From: Pyropia yezoensis
Taxonomy: Eukaryota; Rhodophyta; Bangiophyceae; Bangiales; Bangiaceae
DNA: 64,000 nucleotides
Reading direction: 5' to 3'
NCBI GenBank assembly: GCA_009829735.1
Contig: CM020618.1
Coordinates: 14,552,568 to 14,616,567, forward strand
Positions 1 through 10,520 of this stretch are shown here, piece by piece. The position numbers and the translations under genes are program-made. Under the pieces are notes generated by a model, which saw only the letters and a list, made by a program, of their open reading frames with translations, searched no databases and was not told where the DNA came from. Positions within the stretch are counted from its first letter, which is position 1. Every line of letters begins with the position of its first letter.

Positions 1-316
1 GGGGCGGGGCGCCTGGTAAGGTCCGCTGCCTGAGCGGGGGGCGGCTGCTGCAGCCGTGGGGACGGCTGCTACCGGGGGGGGCAGGCACCTGCAGCTGCGG
101 CGGGGGCGGTCAATACTGGTGGGAAAGCTGCTGATACCGGCGGGAGGGCGGCTGCTGCAGGTGGGGGGACGGGAGCTACCTGCGGGGGGACGGGTGCTAC
201 CGGTGGGGCGGCGGCTGCTGCAGCCGAGTGGGCGACTGCTACCCATGGATGGGCGGCTGATACCGGCTGGGGGGGCGGGTGCTGCGGCCGAGGGCGCGGC
301 TGCTACCCGTAGGGGG
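1..316 (+). repeat. Left arm of a long inverted repeat
   Basis: This stretch is the reverse complement of 10022-10337 with only a few mismatches by eye (for example C/T within CTGCGGGGGGACGG and A/G within CTACCCATGG). Base 1 pairs with 10337. The match is far closer than the general similarity of the degenerate array, so it reflects an inverted duplication. It is probably truncated by the window edge. Confidence 0.85.
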
Positions 317-1298
317 GTGGCTGATACGTGCGGGGTTGGGGGCTGCTGCTGCTGCGGCTGCTACCTGTTTGGGGGCGGCTTCTACCGGCTGGAGGGCGGC
401 GGCTGCAGCCCGGGGGAGTCGCCCGCTCGTGCTGCGGGAGTGACTGCTACAGGTAGAATGGAGGCTACGACCGCTGGGGATGCGGCTGCTCGCCGCGGAG
501 TGATGGCTGCGGCAGCCTAAGTGGCACTTGCTGCAGCCAAGGGGGCGGCTGCTTCCAGTGGTGGAGCGGTTGCTACCTGTGGGGGGGCGGCTGTTCCTGC
601 CGAAGGGGCGGCTGCTACCCACCACCACCGGTGGGTGGGCTTCCTTCGGCAGGAGGGCGGCGGCTGCCGAACTCTGGGGTCGCCCGCTGCATTCGCGGGG
701 ACGGCTGCTACCGGGGCCCCCGGGGGAGGGCACCTCCAGGTGCGGCGGCTGCTGCAGGTGGGGGGGCGGCTGCTACAGGAGGGGGGGTACCTGTAGCTGC
801 GGCGGGGGCGGCCGCTAAAGATGGGGTCGTGGCTGACACCTGCTCGGGGGGCGCGTGCTGCGGCCGGAGGGGCGGCTAATAGCGTGGGGGGGGGGCCCGT
901 ACCAGCGGGGGGTGCGGTTGCCACTTGCGGCGTTGGAGCGGCTCCTACTCGCTGGGAGGCGGCGGCTGCAGCTCGTGGGGGTCGCCCTCTGATGCCGGAG
1001 GGGCGGCTGCTGCCCACGGGAGGACAGCTGCTGCTGCCGGGGTGGCACGTGCTGCAGCCGATGGGGTGGCTGCTAGCGGTGAGGGAGCGGGCGCTTCCGG
1101 TGAGGGAGCGGCTGCCGCAGCCGAGACGGCGACTGCTGCAGCCGAGGGGGCGGCTGCTACCCGTGGGGGGGCGGCTGATACCGGCGGGAGGGGCGGCTGC
1201 TGCGGCCCGGGGAGTCGGCTGATACCGGCAGGGGGCGTGGCTGCTGTGGCCGGGGGGGCGGCTGCTACTTTGGGTGTGTGCCTGGTACCGGCGTGGGG
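1..1298. repeat. G-rich minisatellite, left part
   Basis: Degenerate tandem array of roughly 21-bp units built on GGGGCGGCTGCTACCGGT and GGGCGGCTGCTGCAGCC variants. The G-rich strand is the given strand. Because 21 bp is seven codons and units rarely contain stops, every frame gives long artificial ORFs with a seven-residue period such as GRLLPVG or GAAATGG; I do not annotate these as genes. The array continues at 7944 after the copia insertion and probably beyond the left edge of the window. Frequent runs of four or more G make G-quadruplexes plausible (inference). Confidence 0.85.
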
Positions 1299-1442
1299 TG
1301 TGGGAATTAATGTACTATCTTCCTACCGTCCTTCTTCAGGCTCCCCGTGCCAGATCGGCCACACACCTATTCCCCTCCGCGGCGCCGCCGTCGCCGCCGT
1401 GCAGACTCGAGACCGCTAGGATCCTTACAGTCCCGGTTCACA
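1299..1442 (-). repeat. Copia 3' LTR
   Basis: 144 bp, TG...CA boundaries (starts TGTGGGAATT, ends GGTTCACA on the given strand). Differs from the partner at 7795-7938 at four positions. It is the 3' LTR because the element reads leftward. The adjacent inner sequence, rc of 1443-1453, is GTGAGGGGGAG, a purine-rich plus-strand primer site. Confidence 0.92.
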
Positions 1443-1582
1443 CTCCCCCTCACTTCCCATCCCCCTTTCCTTGACTTGAGCGATGAGCGTGGCCGGGGGC
1501 ACACGATGGCGGGGAGCCCATACTCCAGCCGAGGTGCCACGGCAGCTCGCGCACAAGTGGAAGAGGCAGAGAAGCAGGAGGC

Positions 1583-4500
1583 TCAGTCAGTCGCGGCAAA
1601 CGTGCCCGACGCCGACTTGGTGACACAGACTAACCGAGGGAGAGGCACTCGCCCAGTGGCAACCGCGTGCCGCAGCGTCCCCGCTCCCGTCGGCTTAGTC
1701 AGGCCGTCAGCCACCTGGAAGGAGCCTGGAAGCCACGTGACAGAAGCGAGAGTTCCCAGCTGGTAGTGCTCGCGCAGCTCAGCAACAGCCGCGCGGACCT
1801 CCTTGGAACCTGTTGCCGTGGTCGAGGAGAGGGAGTCGTACAGCGCACGCGAGTCGATAAACGCGTGCACAGGAACTGTGGCACCCTCCTTCCCCTCAAA
1901 AAGTATACCGGCGACCGACGCAGCGTTGAGGGCAGCCAGCAGCCCTTGAAGCAGACTGAACGCCTCAGCCGCGTACGAGCTGTGCGTAACGCGGTGCTGC
2001 CGGTGAGAGCCCCGCGCCACCAGATCGGCGTCAACGCCGTCAGCACGTGTGGCCGCCGAGGCTCGTGGCCCCACCGGACCGCCAGCCCCACCGAGAAACA
2101 AGGCGTAGCCCGACTGCGCCGCTGTCGATTTGAGCGTCACTGCGGAGGAGTCGGTGAACAGATAGAGGCACCGTCCCGGAGGCACAACCCGCAAGCAAAG
2201 GCCGAGGTCGCGCCCCCTGCGGGCCAGTGCCAGCATCTTGTTGGCGCGCACGAGGTCAGCGACGAGTGCGTGCTGGAAGTGACGCGCGAGCACCGCCGCC
2301 CCACACGCCAAGTGGGGTAACGTTTGACCAGCCGCCCAGAGCAGAGCGCCCGTCGCCCGCCGGTACAGCGTCAATTCGTCCGCCGATACAGCCGCGGCCA
2401 CATTAGCCAAGCGGTCCGCTGGGGTGGGGATGTCGTCCATGCAGTCCACGTAGGCCTGCTGGTGTACCCATACGCTCGGCGGCCGGGCTCCAGAAGCGGC
2501 GGCAAAAGAGATGGCGAGGCCCGTAAAAACTAGCGCCCCCGACGTAATGGGGCCCACGGAGAAAGCCTTCTGCAGCTCGCGCTCAAACGTAGCGACGCCC
2601 TCGTCTGTGCCGCCGTAAAGAAAGTCGTCAACGTGCACGGCGACCGCAAGGATGACGGTGCCATGTTGCACCGTCACGAAGAGGGCCGCGTCGGAAGACG
2701 ACGACACCGCCCCAATGGAAAACAGGAGCTCACAGACGCGCTTGTACCACAGCAGCGGCGCGTCCACGAGGCCGTAAGCGCACTTGGCTAGCCTCCACAC
2801 CATGCCGGGAGCTACGCCCGCCTCCCGTGGCGGGCGGACCCCGACAGGACAGGGACGGTCGATGGGCATTCCTTGCAGGAACGCGGTGGAGACGTCAACT
2901 GTCCGCGGCTCCCACCCCATGGTCACCAGTAAGGACAGAAGCAGGCGCACAGTAGAGCGGGCCACCGTCGGAGAAAAGCTCTCAATATGGTCTTTGTCGC
3001 GGTCCTCGTTACCGCGTGCACAAAGGCGCGCCTTCAAACGTGGCAGCAAGCCAGAAAGTGAGGGAGGCTTGATAGTCAGTACCCAGCGCATGCTAAGTAC
3101 CCGCTGGCCAGCAAAAGGCACCTCCTCATAGGCGCCGTGCGTCTTCCACGCAAGCAGCTCCGCCTCCTTGGCGGCGTCAAACTCGGCGCCCGCCGACGAC
3201 GCCGGCACCTCATTACGGGCCCGCATCTCTCGCCGAGTACTAAGGACGGAGTGCGCGACAAGGGCAGGGAGGCCCTCATTACGGTGGGCAGCGGCGACGC
3301 CCGTGGACGCTACCGCCACAGTGGCCGCGTCAGAGTCGAAAGAGGCAGTGGCCGCGAGCGCCGCTCCAGCAGTAAGGGCGACCTCCAGAGTTACGATGTC
3401 GCGGCCAAGAACGGCGGCCTCGCCGACAACGAGCGCGACGGCCTCCACCGTCTCATGGCGTGGCATGACGACGCTCGGGCGCCGCTGCTGCTCTTGCGTG
3501 GGGGGGGGGGGGTCACATTGAGGTAGAGTAGCCGCCAGCGTCACGGCCGCCCCAGCGTCACCGGTAGGGCCGGTGGCGTGCCGCAGTGCAGAGAGTGCTG
3601 CGCCCACGACGCCCGGGTCAGTCGCCTGTGACGCGACCGGATCGGGGGAAGAAAACGGCTCGACGTCTGACGCGTAGCGCGTCTTGTAAGACCCCCCATG
3701 CCGTAGCCGAACGACACGACCAGCTTGGGAGACAACTGTAGCCGGGCCATGCATTCCTCGCCTTGAGGAAGATTCCGACTGCTCCCAGTACCGGACGACG
3801 TCGCCGGGCTGGTACACCCGACCAGGATCCCCTTGCATGCGCCGGTTGAGCGCCCTCCGCACGGACTGGCTGGCCTCGGCACGCGAGAACGCCGCGCGCG
3901 ACGCCGCCAACATGGCCACGGTGCGCGCGAGATCCTCTTCCGTGGGGAGATAACCCTCCTGCATAGCCGGCATTTCGTCCGACAGCACCGACGGGACACG
4001 CGGCTGCGAGCCAGTGGTCAGCTGGAATGGAGACGCACACCCGTGGACGGCCAGAGAGTTTTTGGCAAAACACGCGTGATCCAAAAGCTCTTGCAGCGAC
4101 GCAGCGGGGTAGTCCGACGCCAGAGCCGCGACCATGTGCTTGATTACGCCGTTGTGGCGCTCGCAGACGCCGTTGCTCCAGGCAGACTGGCCGGCGGTCA
4201 CGTCCACCCGAATGTTGAAGCGCTCGGCCAGCAGGCGCATTAGGGCATTGTGAAACTCCCGCCCAGGGTCTGACAAGATGATACGGCACGCGCCGTAGAC
4301 ACAGATCCAGTGGGACAGCAGCGCGCGCACGATAGTTGGCGCCTCCTTGTCAGCCACCACCGCACAGCGGGACAGCCGCGTACCGAGGTCGATGACGTGA
4401 AGAAAACGACCACGTCCGTTCATCTCCGCCAGATCGATCGCCACAGAATCGTTGAAGAGCGCTGGACGCGGGATGGTGACCACCGCTCGGGGAGGACGAG

Positions 4501-7500
4501 GCTGGGCAGCACGGCACGCCGCGAACGCCGCCGTAACCTGCCGTACAGTAGGAGCAACAGACTTGTCCTCACAGCCCGCTTCCTCCAGCAGGCGTATCAG
4601 ACGGTCAGCGCCGGGGTGTGCATATGAGCGGTGTAGCCGCGTAAGAACCGTGCGCAGACGGGGACCCGCCGCCAGTACGGCTCTTGAGTCTCGACGGTGC
4701 ACTCTACCACGCGCCTCCCGCGCGGCGCCCGGTACGACGGCACACTCCGCGACCGGAGGCGGGAAGGGAGCGGTTGGCAGCGCAGGCGGATCCGCTGGGG
4801 CGGACGCCGGACGCCCGCCGGCACCATCAGTGGGCGGAGTCACGACCGAGTCCGCCGGGTGGATGTGCGTGGAGTCATCAAATGTCACGTGCCGTTGCCG
4901 CGGACGAGTAGCGGCCGTCAGAGCGGATTCACGCGGTTGGGGCAGCAGGCTAATAGTGAGGTGACCGGTGTTGTCGACAGTCAGCGGGACGAGTGTACGC
5001 AAATCCTTGAGCCACATCGTGTCGTCCTCTATGTCGAGCACAGCGCGGGCAGCGCGCAGCGCCGGACGACTCAGCAGTAGAGAAAACCCACCCGGGATAA
5101 CGCAGGTTCCAATTTTCCGGACGACGCCACCCAGGGAGATAGGAACGGTTCAGTGCTCGCGCGCCAGCGTTGTCTGCTCATCACCGAAGCGGAACAACAC
5201 CGAAGCGTCGCTAGTGACCACCGTGGCGCGGAGGTCGTCGGGCAACGCCGACAGGTACCGCGACAGCCAGTCCACGCCGGCAACCGCTGCCGTCGCGCCA
5301 GGATCGATGATGGCGTCCCCGACAACAGAAGAGGTAGCCGTCAGCACCTCTTTGCTTGCGTTTTGCAGCGGGGTGCCGTCGTGTTCGGTCGCGAAATGCG
5401 CAGAGGGTCCAGGAACGACCGTCGCAATAAGAACGGGCCTTGCCGCGGGCGCAGCCGCGGCCGCCGGACGAGGAAGAGGCGGGGTCGGTGGCCGCGGGAC
5501 ACCATCCCGCGGTTGCCGCTCCGGGCAATGAAAACGAACGTGGCCCTCCTTGTGGCAATGCCAGCACACGATGGGGCCACGGTCAGCAGCGGCAGCGAGA
5601 AGGGCCGCATGCTGAGCCGCCGTTAAATTGATAGCAGCGACGATGGGGGCGACCGGGGGCGGGAGGGAGTGGCCGTGGAGGCGATCCAGAGCCGCCGCGA
5701 GCTCCCCGACAGACGGTGTGGCCCGGTTGTGCGCAGACGCCGACGCGGTAACTTGAACGACCACCTGCTGCTCATGAGATAAGCCCGCGTTGCGGAGCAG
5801 CAGCCCCCCCAGATACACGTCGGGAAGAGGTGCGCGAGCCGACGCACACCGAGCGGCCGCCGTACGAAATTTAACCACGTAGGCCGCCACCGTACCGTTG
5901 CCCCGTGTGCACGCGTGCAGGTCTGACGTAGCCCGCGAAAGCTTGACCGCGGGCGGCGCGTCGAACGTGACCGCTAAATGTTCCAGCAACGCGTGAGCGC
6001 CGCCGACAGAAAACAGGAGCGCCTCGTCCAACTGGTGAGCGCACTTGGCAGCCAGGCCAGTCAGGGCCAGCATCAGAGCCCCGCCTTGCTGGACTGGTGC
6101 CAGGTTGCATGTGTGTAGCCAAACGCGGGCGAGCCGCCGATAGGAAGTGAGCCCGGCAGGGCCTCCCTAGGCGGGGAGACTTGCAGACGAGGGAACATAG
6201 ATAGCTCCCCCGTAGTTGGGTGCTGGAGCACCCGCACCGTTCCAAGGTGCACCTCCAAACACCCCACCCCCACCACCGCCACCGCCGCCACCGCCGCCCC
6301 CGCCACCGCCGCCGCCGCCACCACCGCCACCAGCGCCACCAGCGCCACCAGCGCCACCAGCGCCACCACCGCCCCCACCGCCCCCACCGCCTTCACCGCC
6401 ACCGCGGCCGCCACCACCATCGCCCCATCCGCCTCCACCGCCACCGCCGTGGGCGCCGTCCCCGTCGCCAGCGTGAGAGTAATTGCCGTCATCCGACTCG
6501 TCCGGCGTAGCATGATGAAAAGCCGCGTCCAGATCCCGTGGACAATCATTGCCCTGGTCGCCAGCCATGGCCGGCGAGCCACCGACGTGTGCTGGCTCCT
6601 GGTGCTGCTGGCCGTCGCCATGATGATTGCCGAGAGGGCGACCAGCAGGAGGCGGCCGCTCACAAGCAGCAGGAGGCGGCCGCTCACGAACAGCAACGGG
6701 GCGGCGGACATCGGGGGGACCGCCCACCGGCACGTCACGAGCAGGAGGCACGGAAGATACGTTTGAATGGCGGGACGCAGAGGGCGGAACGGACCGCGGC
6801 GACCGCGGGGGAAAGAGGTCGTGAAAACCGGGGTCTTGAACATCAGAAACACCGGCGACAATTTTAGGGCCGCCGTCCTTGACCGCCGACACATCGTCGC
6901 CGCGAAGATCAGCCACCCTAGGGACAGACGGGGATGCTCGCCCGAGAGGAGGGACAAAAGCAGGGAGATCGACGCGGCGAGGCGGCCCACCCTGGCCGCG
7001 GTCGCGCGCGCGCGAATAGATGGGCTGCGGGGCGACGAGAGGAGCCGCCTCGGAGTTGGAGGTGACGGCAACACCTGACGAGGCCCGCCCCCCCCCCGAC
7101 GATCCCGCCGTCGACGGCACCGGACGAGGAGCAACCTGCCGGCCTGCCAGCCCCGACTCTGGGCTCCAGCCCAGGGAGAACAGTTGCTCAAAGCGGCGCT
7201 CGTCCGCCTCACTTGTCTGAGCCGGCCAGTAAGTGCCCCCCGGCAGGGCCCAAGACGGCACCGGAACGCGACGCGTCTTTAGCGCCGCTCGCACCAGCCG
7301 CCGCCGCTCGCGTTCGTCAGGAGCCGTCACGGCAGCATACACCTCTTCCAGCTGGTCGATACTGGCCCGGAGAGCGGACGCGCGCCGGCTCTCGGCCGCG
7401 GCAGCTTGGCGGACACCCAAGCCATGGTCAGCCGTGACGTCGACGATCGCCTCGGACTCCAGGGGATCGACGGTCACAAACTGCAGCTGCCGAGAGACAG

Positions 7501-7591
7501 GCGGAGCAGGTGCCGCAACCGCGGGCACCGCAGCGTCATCCGCGACGCCCACCCCGCCGGGGAACGCCGGGGGAGGAAGCAGGGGAGGCAT
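1583..7591 (-). pseudogene. Copia gag-pol polyprotein with two in-frame stops
   Basis: One frame stays open from the ATG at 7591 to the stop at 1583 (about 2,000 codons) except for TAG at 6167-6169 and TGA at 5150-5152; the sequence on either side of each stop continues the same domain. In order: proline-rich N-terminus, a glycine-rich tract of about 100 residues (encoded near 6240-6470), a gag core, a CCHC knuckle CWHCHKEGHVRFHC near residue 675, a protease site DPGAT near 760 in place of D-S/T-G, integrase with D (AIDLAEM), D (LSDPGREF) and E (CERHNG) near 1052, 1107 and 1141, RT with HVDDFLYGG near 1654, then RNase H. The integrase HHCC region keeps both histidines but shows only one convincing Cys of the CxxC pair. 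A GTG at 7726 extends the frame, but ATG at 7591 is the natural start. Gag and pol in one frame is typical of copia. Confidence 0.88.
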
Positions 7592-7783
7592 GGCAATGAG
7601 CAGAGTGGGGGGGGGGGAAGGCAAGAGGGCGGGGAACCCGCCGTTCACCAGCACGGCCAGCGTCACAAAAGGGGGGGGAGGGGGCGCAGACGGACACTCA
7701 GCCGTGCGCCTGCACGGCCTGGACACGAGGTCCTATACGGCGTACTCCAAGCGCGCCGCCCGAGGAAGAAGTGACAACGAGAG

Positions 7784-7794
7784 GAAAGCTACCA
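7784..7794 (-). other. Copia primer-binding site
   Basis: Immediately inside the 5' LTR the minus strand reads TGGTAGCTTTC. TGG at the LTR junction is the expected complement of a tRNA CCA end; the priming tRNA is not identified. Confidence 0.55.
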
Positions 7795-7938
7795 TGTGGG
7801 AATTAGTGTACTATCTTCCTACCGACCTTCTTCAGGCTCCCCGTGCCAGATCGGCCACACATCTATTCCCCTCCGCGGCGCCGCCGTCGCCGCCGTGCAG
7901 ACTCGAGACCGCTAGGATCCTTACAGCCCCGGTTCACA
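7795..7938 (-). repeat. Copia 5' LTR
   Basis: 144-bp partner of 1299-1442, followed at 7939-7943 by the TGGGG target duplication. Very short for an LTR; I see no clear TATA box in it. Confidence 0.92.
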
Positions 7939-7943
7939 TGGGG

Positions 7944-10520
7944 GCCCGCTGCTACAGGTGGGGTGGTGTCTGCTACCTGTAGGAATGCAGCTGCTGCAGC
8001 TGGGGCGGAGCTTACTACCGGTGTGTGGGGGGCCGCTGCCGGTGTTTGGCCGGCTACTGGAGCCCGGGGGGCGGCTGCTTACGTAGAGGGACGGCTTCTA
8101 CCGGTGGAGGGGGCGACTGTTGCAGGTGGGGCGGCGGCTGATACAGGCCGGTGGGCGGCTGCAACTGAGAGGGGGGCGCACGCGGGTGCCTCGGGGGCGA
8201 CAGTCACCGGGGGGGGGGTGCCTGCTACAGTCGGCTGTCGGGGTGTGGGGCGGCTGCTGCAGGGGGGGGGGCGGCTGCTACCGGGGGGGAGGAACCTCTG
8301 GCTTTGGCGGGCGCGGCCGCCGCCGGTCAGGTGGCGGCTGCTACAGGAAGGGCGGCGGCTGCTACCGGTGGCGGGGTGTCTGGCACCGGCGAGGGGGTGG
8401 CTGCTGCAGTCGGAGGGGCGGTTGCTTCCGGCGGTGCGGCGGCTTCTACAGGAGGGGGGACGGCTGCTGCCGACTGGGGGGCGGCTGTTGCAGCGCGGAG
8501 GGGCCGCCCGCTGCTGTCGGGGGGGCGGCTGCTGCGGCGGGGGAGTGGCTGCTGCAGCCGGAAGGGCGGCTGCTGCAGCCGGAAGGGCGACTTTTTTAGG
8601 CGGGAGGGCCCTGGAGCTGCCGCGGGGGCGGCCGATTCCGTTGGTGGGGCGGCTGGTACCGGTGAAGGGGCGGCTGCCAACAGTAGATGTCGGCTGCCTG
8701 CGGCGCGGGGGCGGCTCCTTCCGGCCGGGGGGCGGCTGCTGGGGCCAGGGGAAGGTGCGCGTTGCTGTCTACGCGGCTTCTGGTACCGGCGAGGGGGTTG
8801 CTGCTGCAGCCGGGGGGGCGGCTGCAACGAGCGGTGCGCCGCCCACTGCGGTCGGGGGGGCGGCTGCAACCGGCTGGGGGGCGGTTCCTGCAGCTGGAAT
8901 GGGGCACACGCCGCTTCTGGTAGGGTGGGTGCTACCGTTGGGGTTGCAGTTGCTGCAGCCGGGGGGGCGGTTTTTACCGGCGAAGGGGTGACTGCGGCAG
9001 ATGGGGGGGCGGCTATCACAGGCGGGGGAGCGGCTTCTACCGGGGATGGGGCACCTGGACCAGCGGCGGGGACGGGAGCTACCGGCGGGGGGGCGGTTCC
9101 CACCGGTGGGACGGCGGGTGCTACCGGGACGACTGCTGTTGGGCGGGGAACGGCCCCCCGGCAGTGGCCGCCCCGCACCAGTTGCGGCCGCCGCCGTCGC
9201 GGCACAAGCAGCACGCCCGTCGGTAGCAGATGGCAGAACCGCAGCCAGCGCCTCCCCCGCGCCAACCATGGGCCAACCACACCCAGGTAGCAGCCTCTCT
9301 CCAGCCCGGCAGCAGCCGCCCTAGCCACGGTAGCAGCCCCTCCCCCCCACTGTAGCCGCCGCTCACCCCCACGGTAGGGACGCCCTCTCGTAGAGGCAGC
9401 CCGCCGATACCGGAGGCCGCCGCCCACCAACCGGTGGGGCCGCCCGCACGCTGCAGCCAACCCCCACCCGCCACACTACTAGCCGCCCACCATGCAGCAC
9501 CAGGACGCCCACCGGCACAGCTTGGCCGGACCTCCCGCCCCGATAGCCGCCGCCCCGCCGCAGCAACAACCTGCACCCCCCGCCCAGGTATTGAAAGCCC
9601 TCACCTCTACGGCAGCTCCGCCTCCCGCACCAGTAGTAAGCAGCAGCCCCCTCCAAGGCAGCAGCACCTGCCCCACCGACGGTGGCGGCCCCCCCCCTGG
9701 CATCATCAGCCGCCCCGCCACCGGAATCAGCCCCCCCCCTAGACGCCCCCCCCGCCGCTAGCAGCTGCCTACCCGGCTGCAGCAGCCGGCCCCTAACCGG
9801 TACCGGCCGCCCGCCCACCGGTAAGAGCGGCCGCTCCAGCTGCAGCAGCCGCGCCCCAACCAGTCGCAGCCGCGACCCCACCTGTAGCAGCCAGCCCCCA
9901 CGCTGGAACCAGACACACACCCACGGTAGCAGCCGCATCCCGCCTGCACCAGCGCACCCCCCCGCCGATGCGAGCCGACCCCCCGGCCGCAGCCGCCGCG
10001 CCCCCCGCCTGTACCAGACACTCCCCCACGGGTAGCAGCCGCGCCCTCGGCCGCAGCACCCGCCCCCCCAGCCGGTATCAGCCGCCCATCCACGGGTAGC
10101 AGTCGCCCACTCGGCTGCAGCAGCCGCCGCCCCACCGGTAGCACCCGTCCCCCCACAGGTAGCTCCCGTCCCCCCACCTGCAGCAGCCGCCCTCCCGCCG
10201 GTATCAGCAGCTTTCCCACCAGTATTGACCGCCCCCGCCGCAGCTGCAGGTGCCTGCCCCCCCCGGTAGCAGCCGTCCCCACGGCTGCAGCAGCCGCCCC
10301 CCGCTCAGGCAGCGGACCTTACCAGGCGCCCCGCCCCCTGTGGAAGTCGCCCCCCAGGCACCAGCGTGCGCCTCACCCCAAGTAGTAGCCGCCCACCCAC
10401 CGGTAGCAGCCGCCGCCCCGGCTGCAGCAGCCGCCCCCCCCGCCGATACCAGCCGCGCCCACCGGTAGCAGGTGCCCGTCCCGCAGGTACCAGCTCCCCC
10501 TCCGGCAGCAGGCCTCCCCA
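7944..10520. repeat. Minisatellite, right part, with strand switch
   Basis: Continuation of the array of about 21-bp units. Up to about 9160 the given strand is G-rich; from about 9160 to 10520 it is C-rich, so the array is arranged head-to-head with itself. ORFs of more than 300 codons occur on both strands (for example 8304-9290 plus and 8327-9460 minus) but consist only of the seven-residue repeat. No independent gene is seen. Confidence 0.82.
10022..10337 (-). repeat. Right arm of the long inverted repeat
   Basis: Reverse complement of 1-316 with a few mismatches. The arms are separated by the copia insertion and both halves of the minisatellite. Confidence 0.85.

Larger units (their letters stand above)
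1299..7938 (-). mobile_element. Ty1/copia LTR retrotransposon, complete but inactivated
   Basis: The element is 6640 bp, bounded by two 144-bp LTRs and a perfect 5-bp target duplication TGGGG at 1294-1298 and 7939-7943. It reads on the minus strand in the order gag, protease, integrase, RT, RNase H, which is the copia order. It inserted into the minisatellite; removing it rejoins two G-rich flanks. Four LTR mismatches of 144 suggest an older insertion than the gypsy elements. Coding capacity is one reading frame broken by two in-frame stops. Confidence 0.93.

Noticed and set aside
56-1420. Overlapping ORFs of 60-170 codons on both strands
   Set aside because: They follow the stop-poor 21-bp repeat, occur in all frames and contain only the heptapeptide repeat.
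8304-9460. 328- and 377-codon ORFs on opposite strands
   Set aside because: Same minisatellite artefact; no domain, both strands open.
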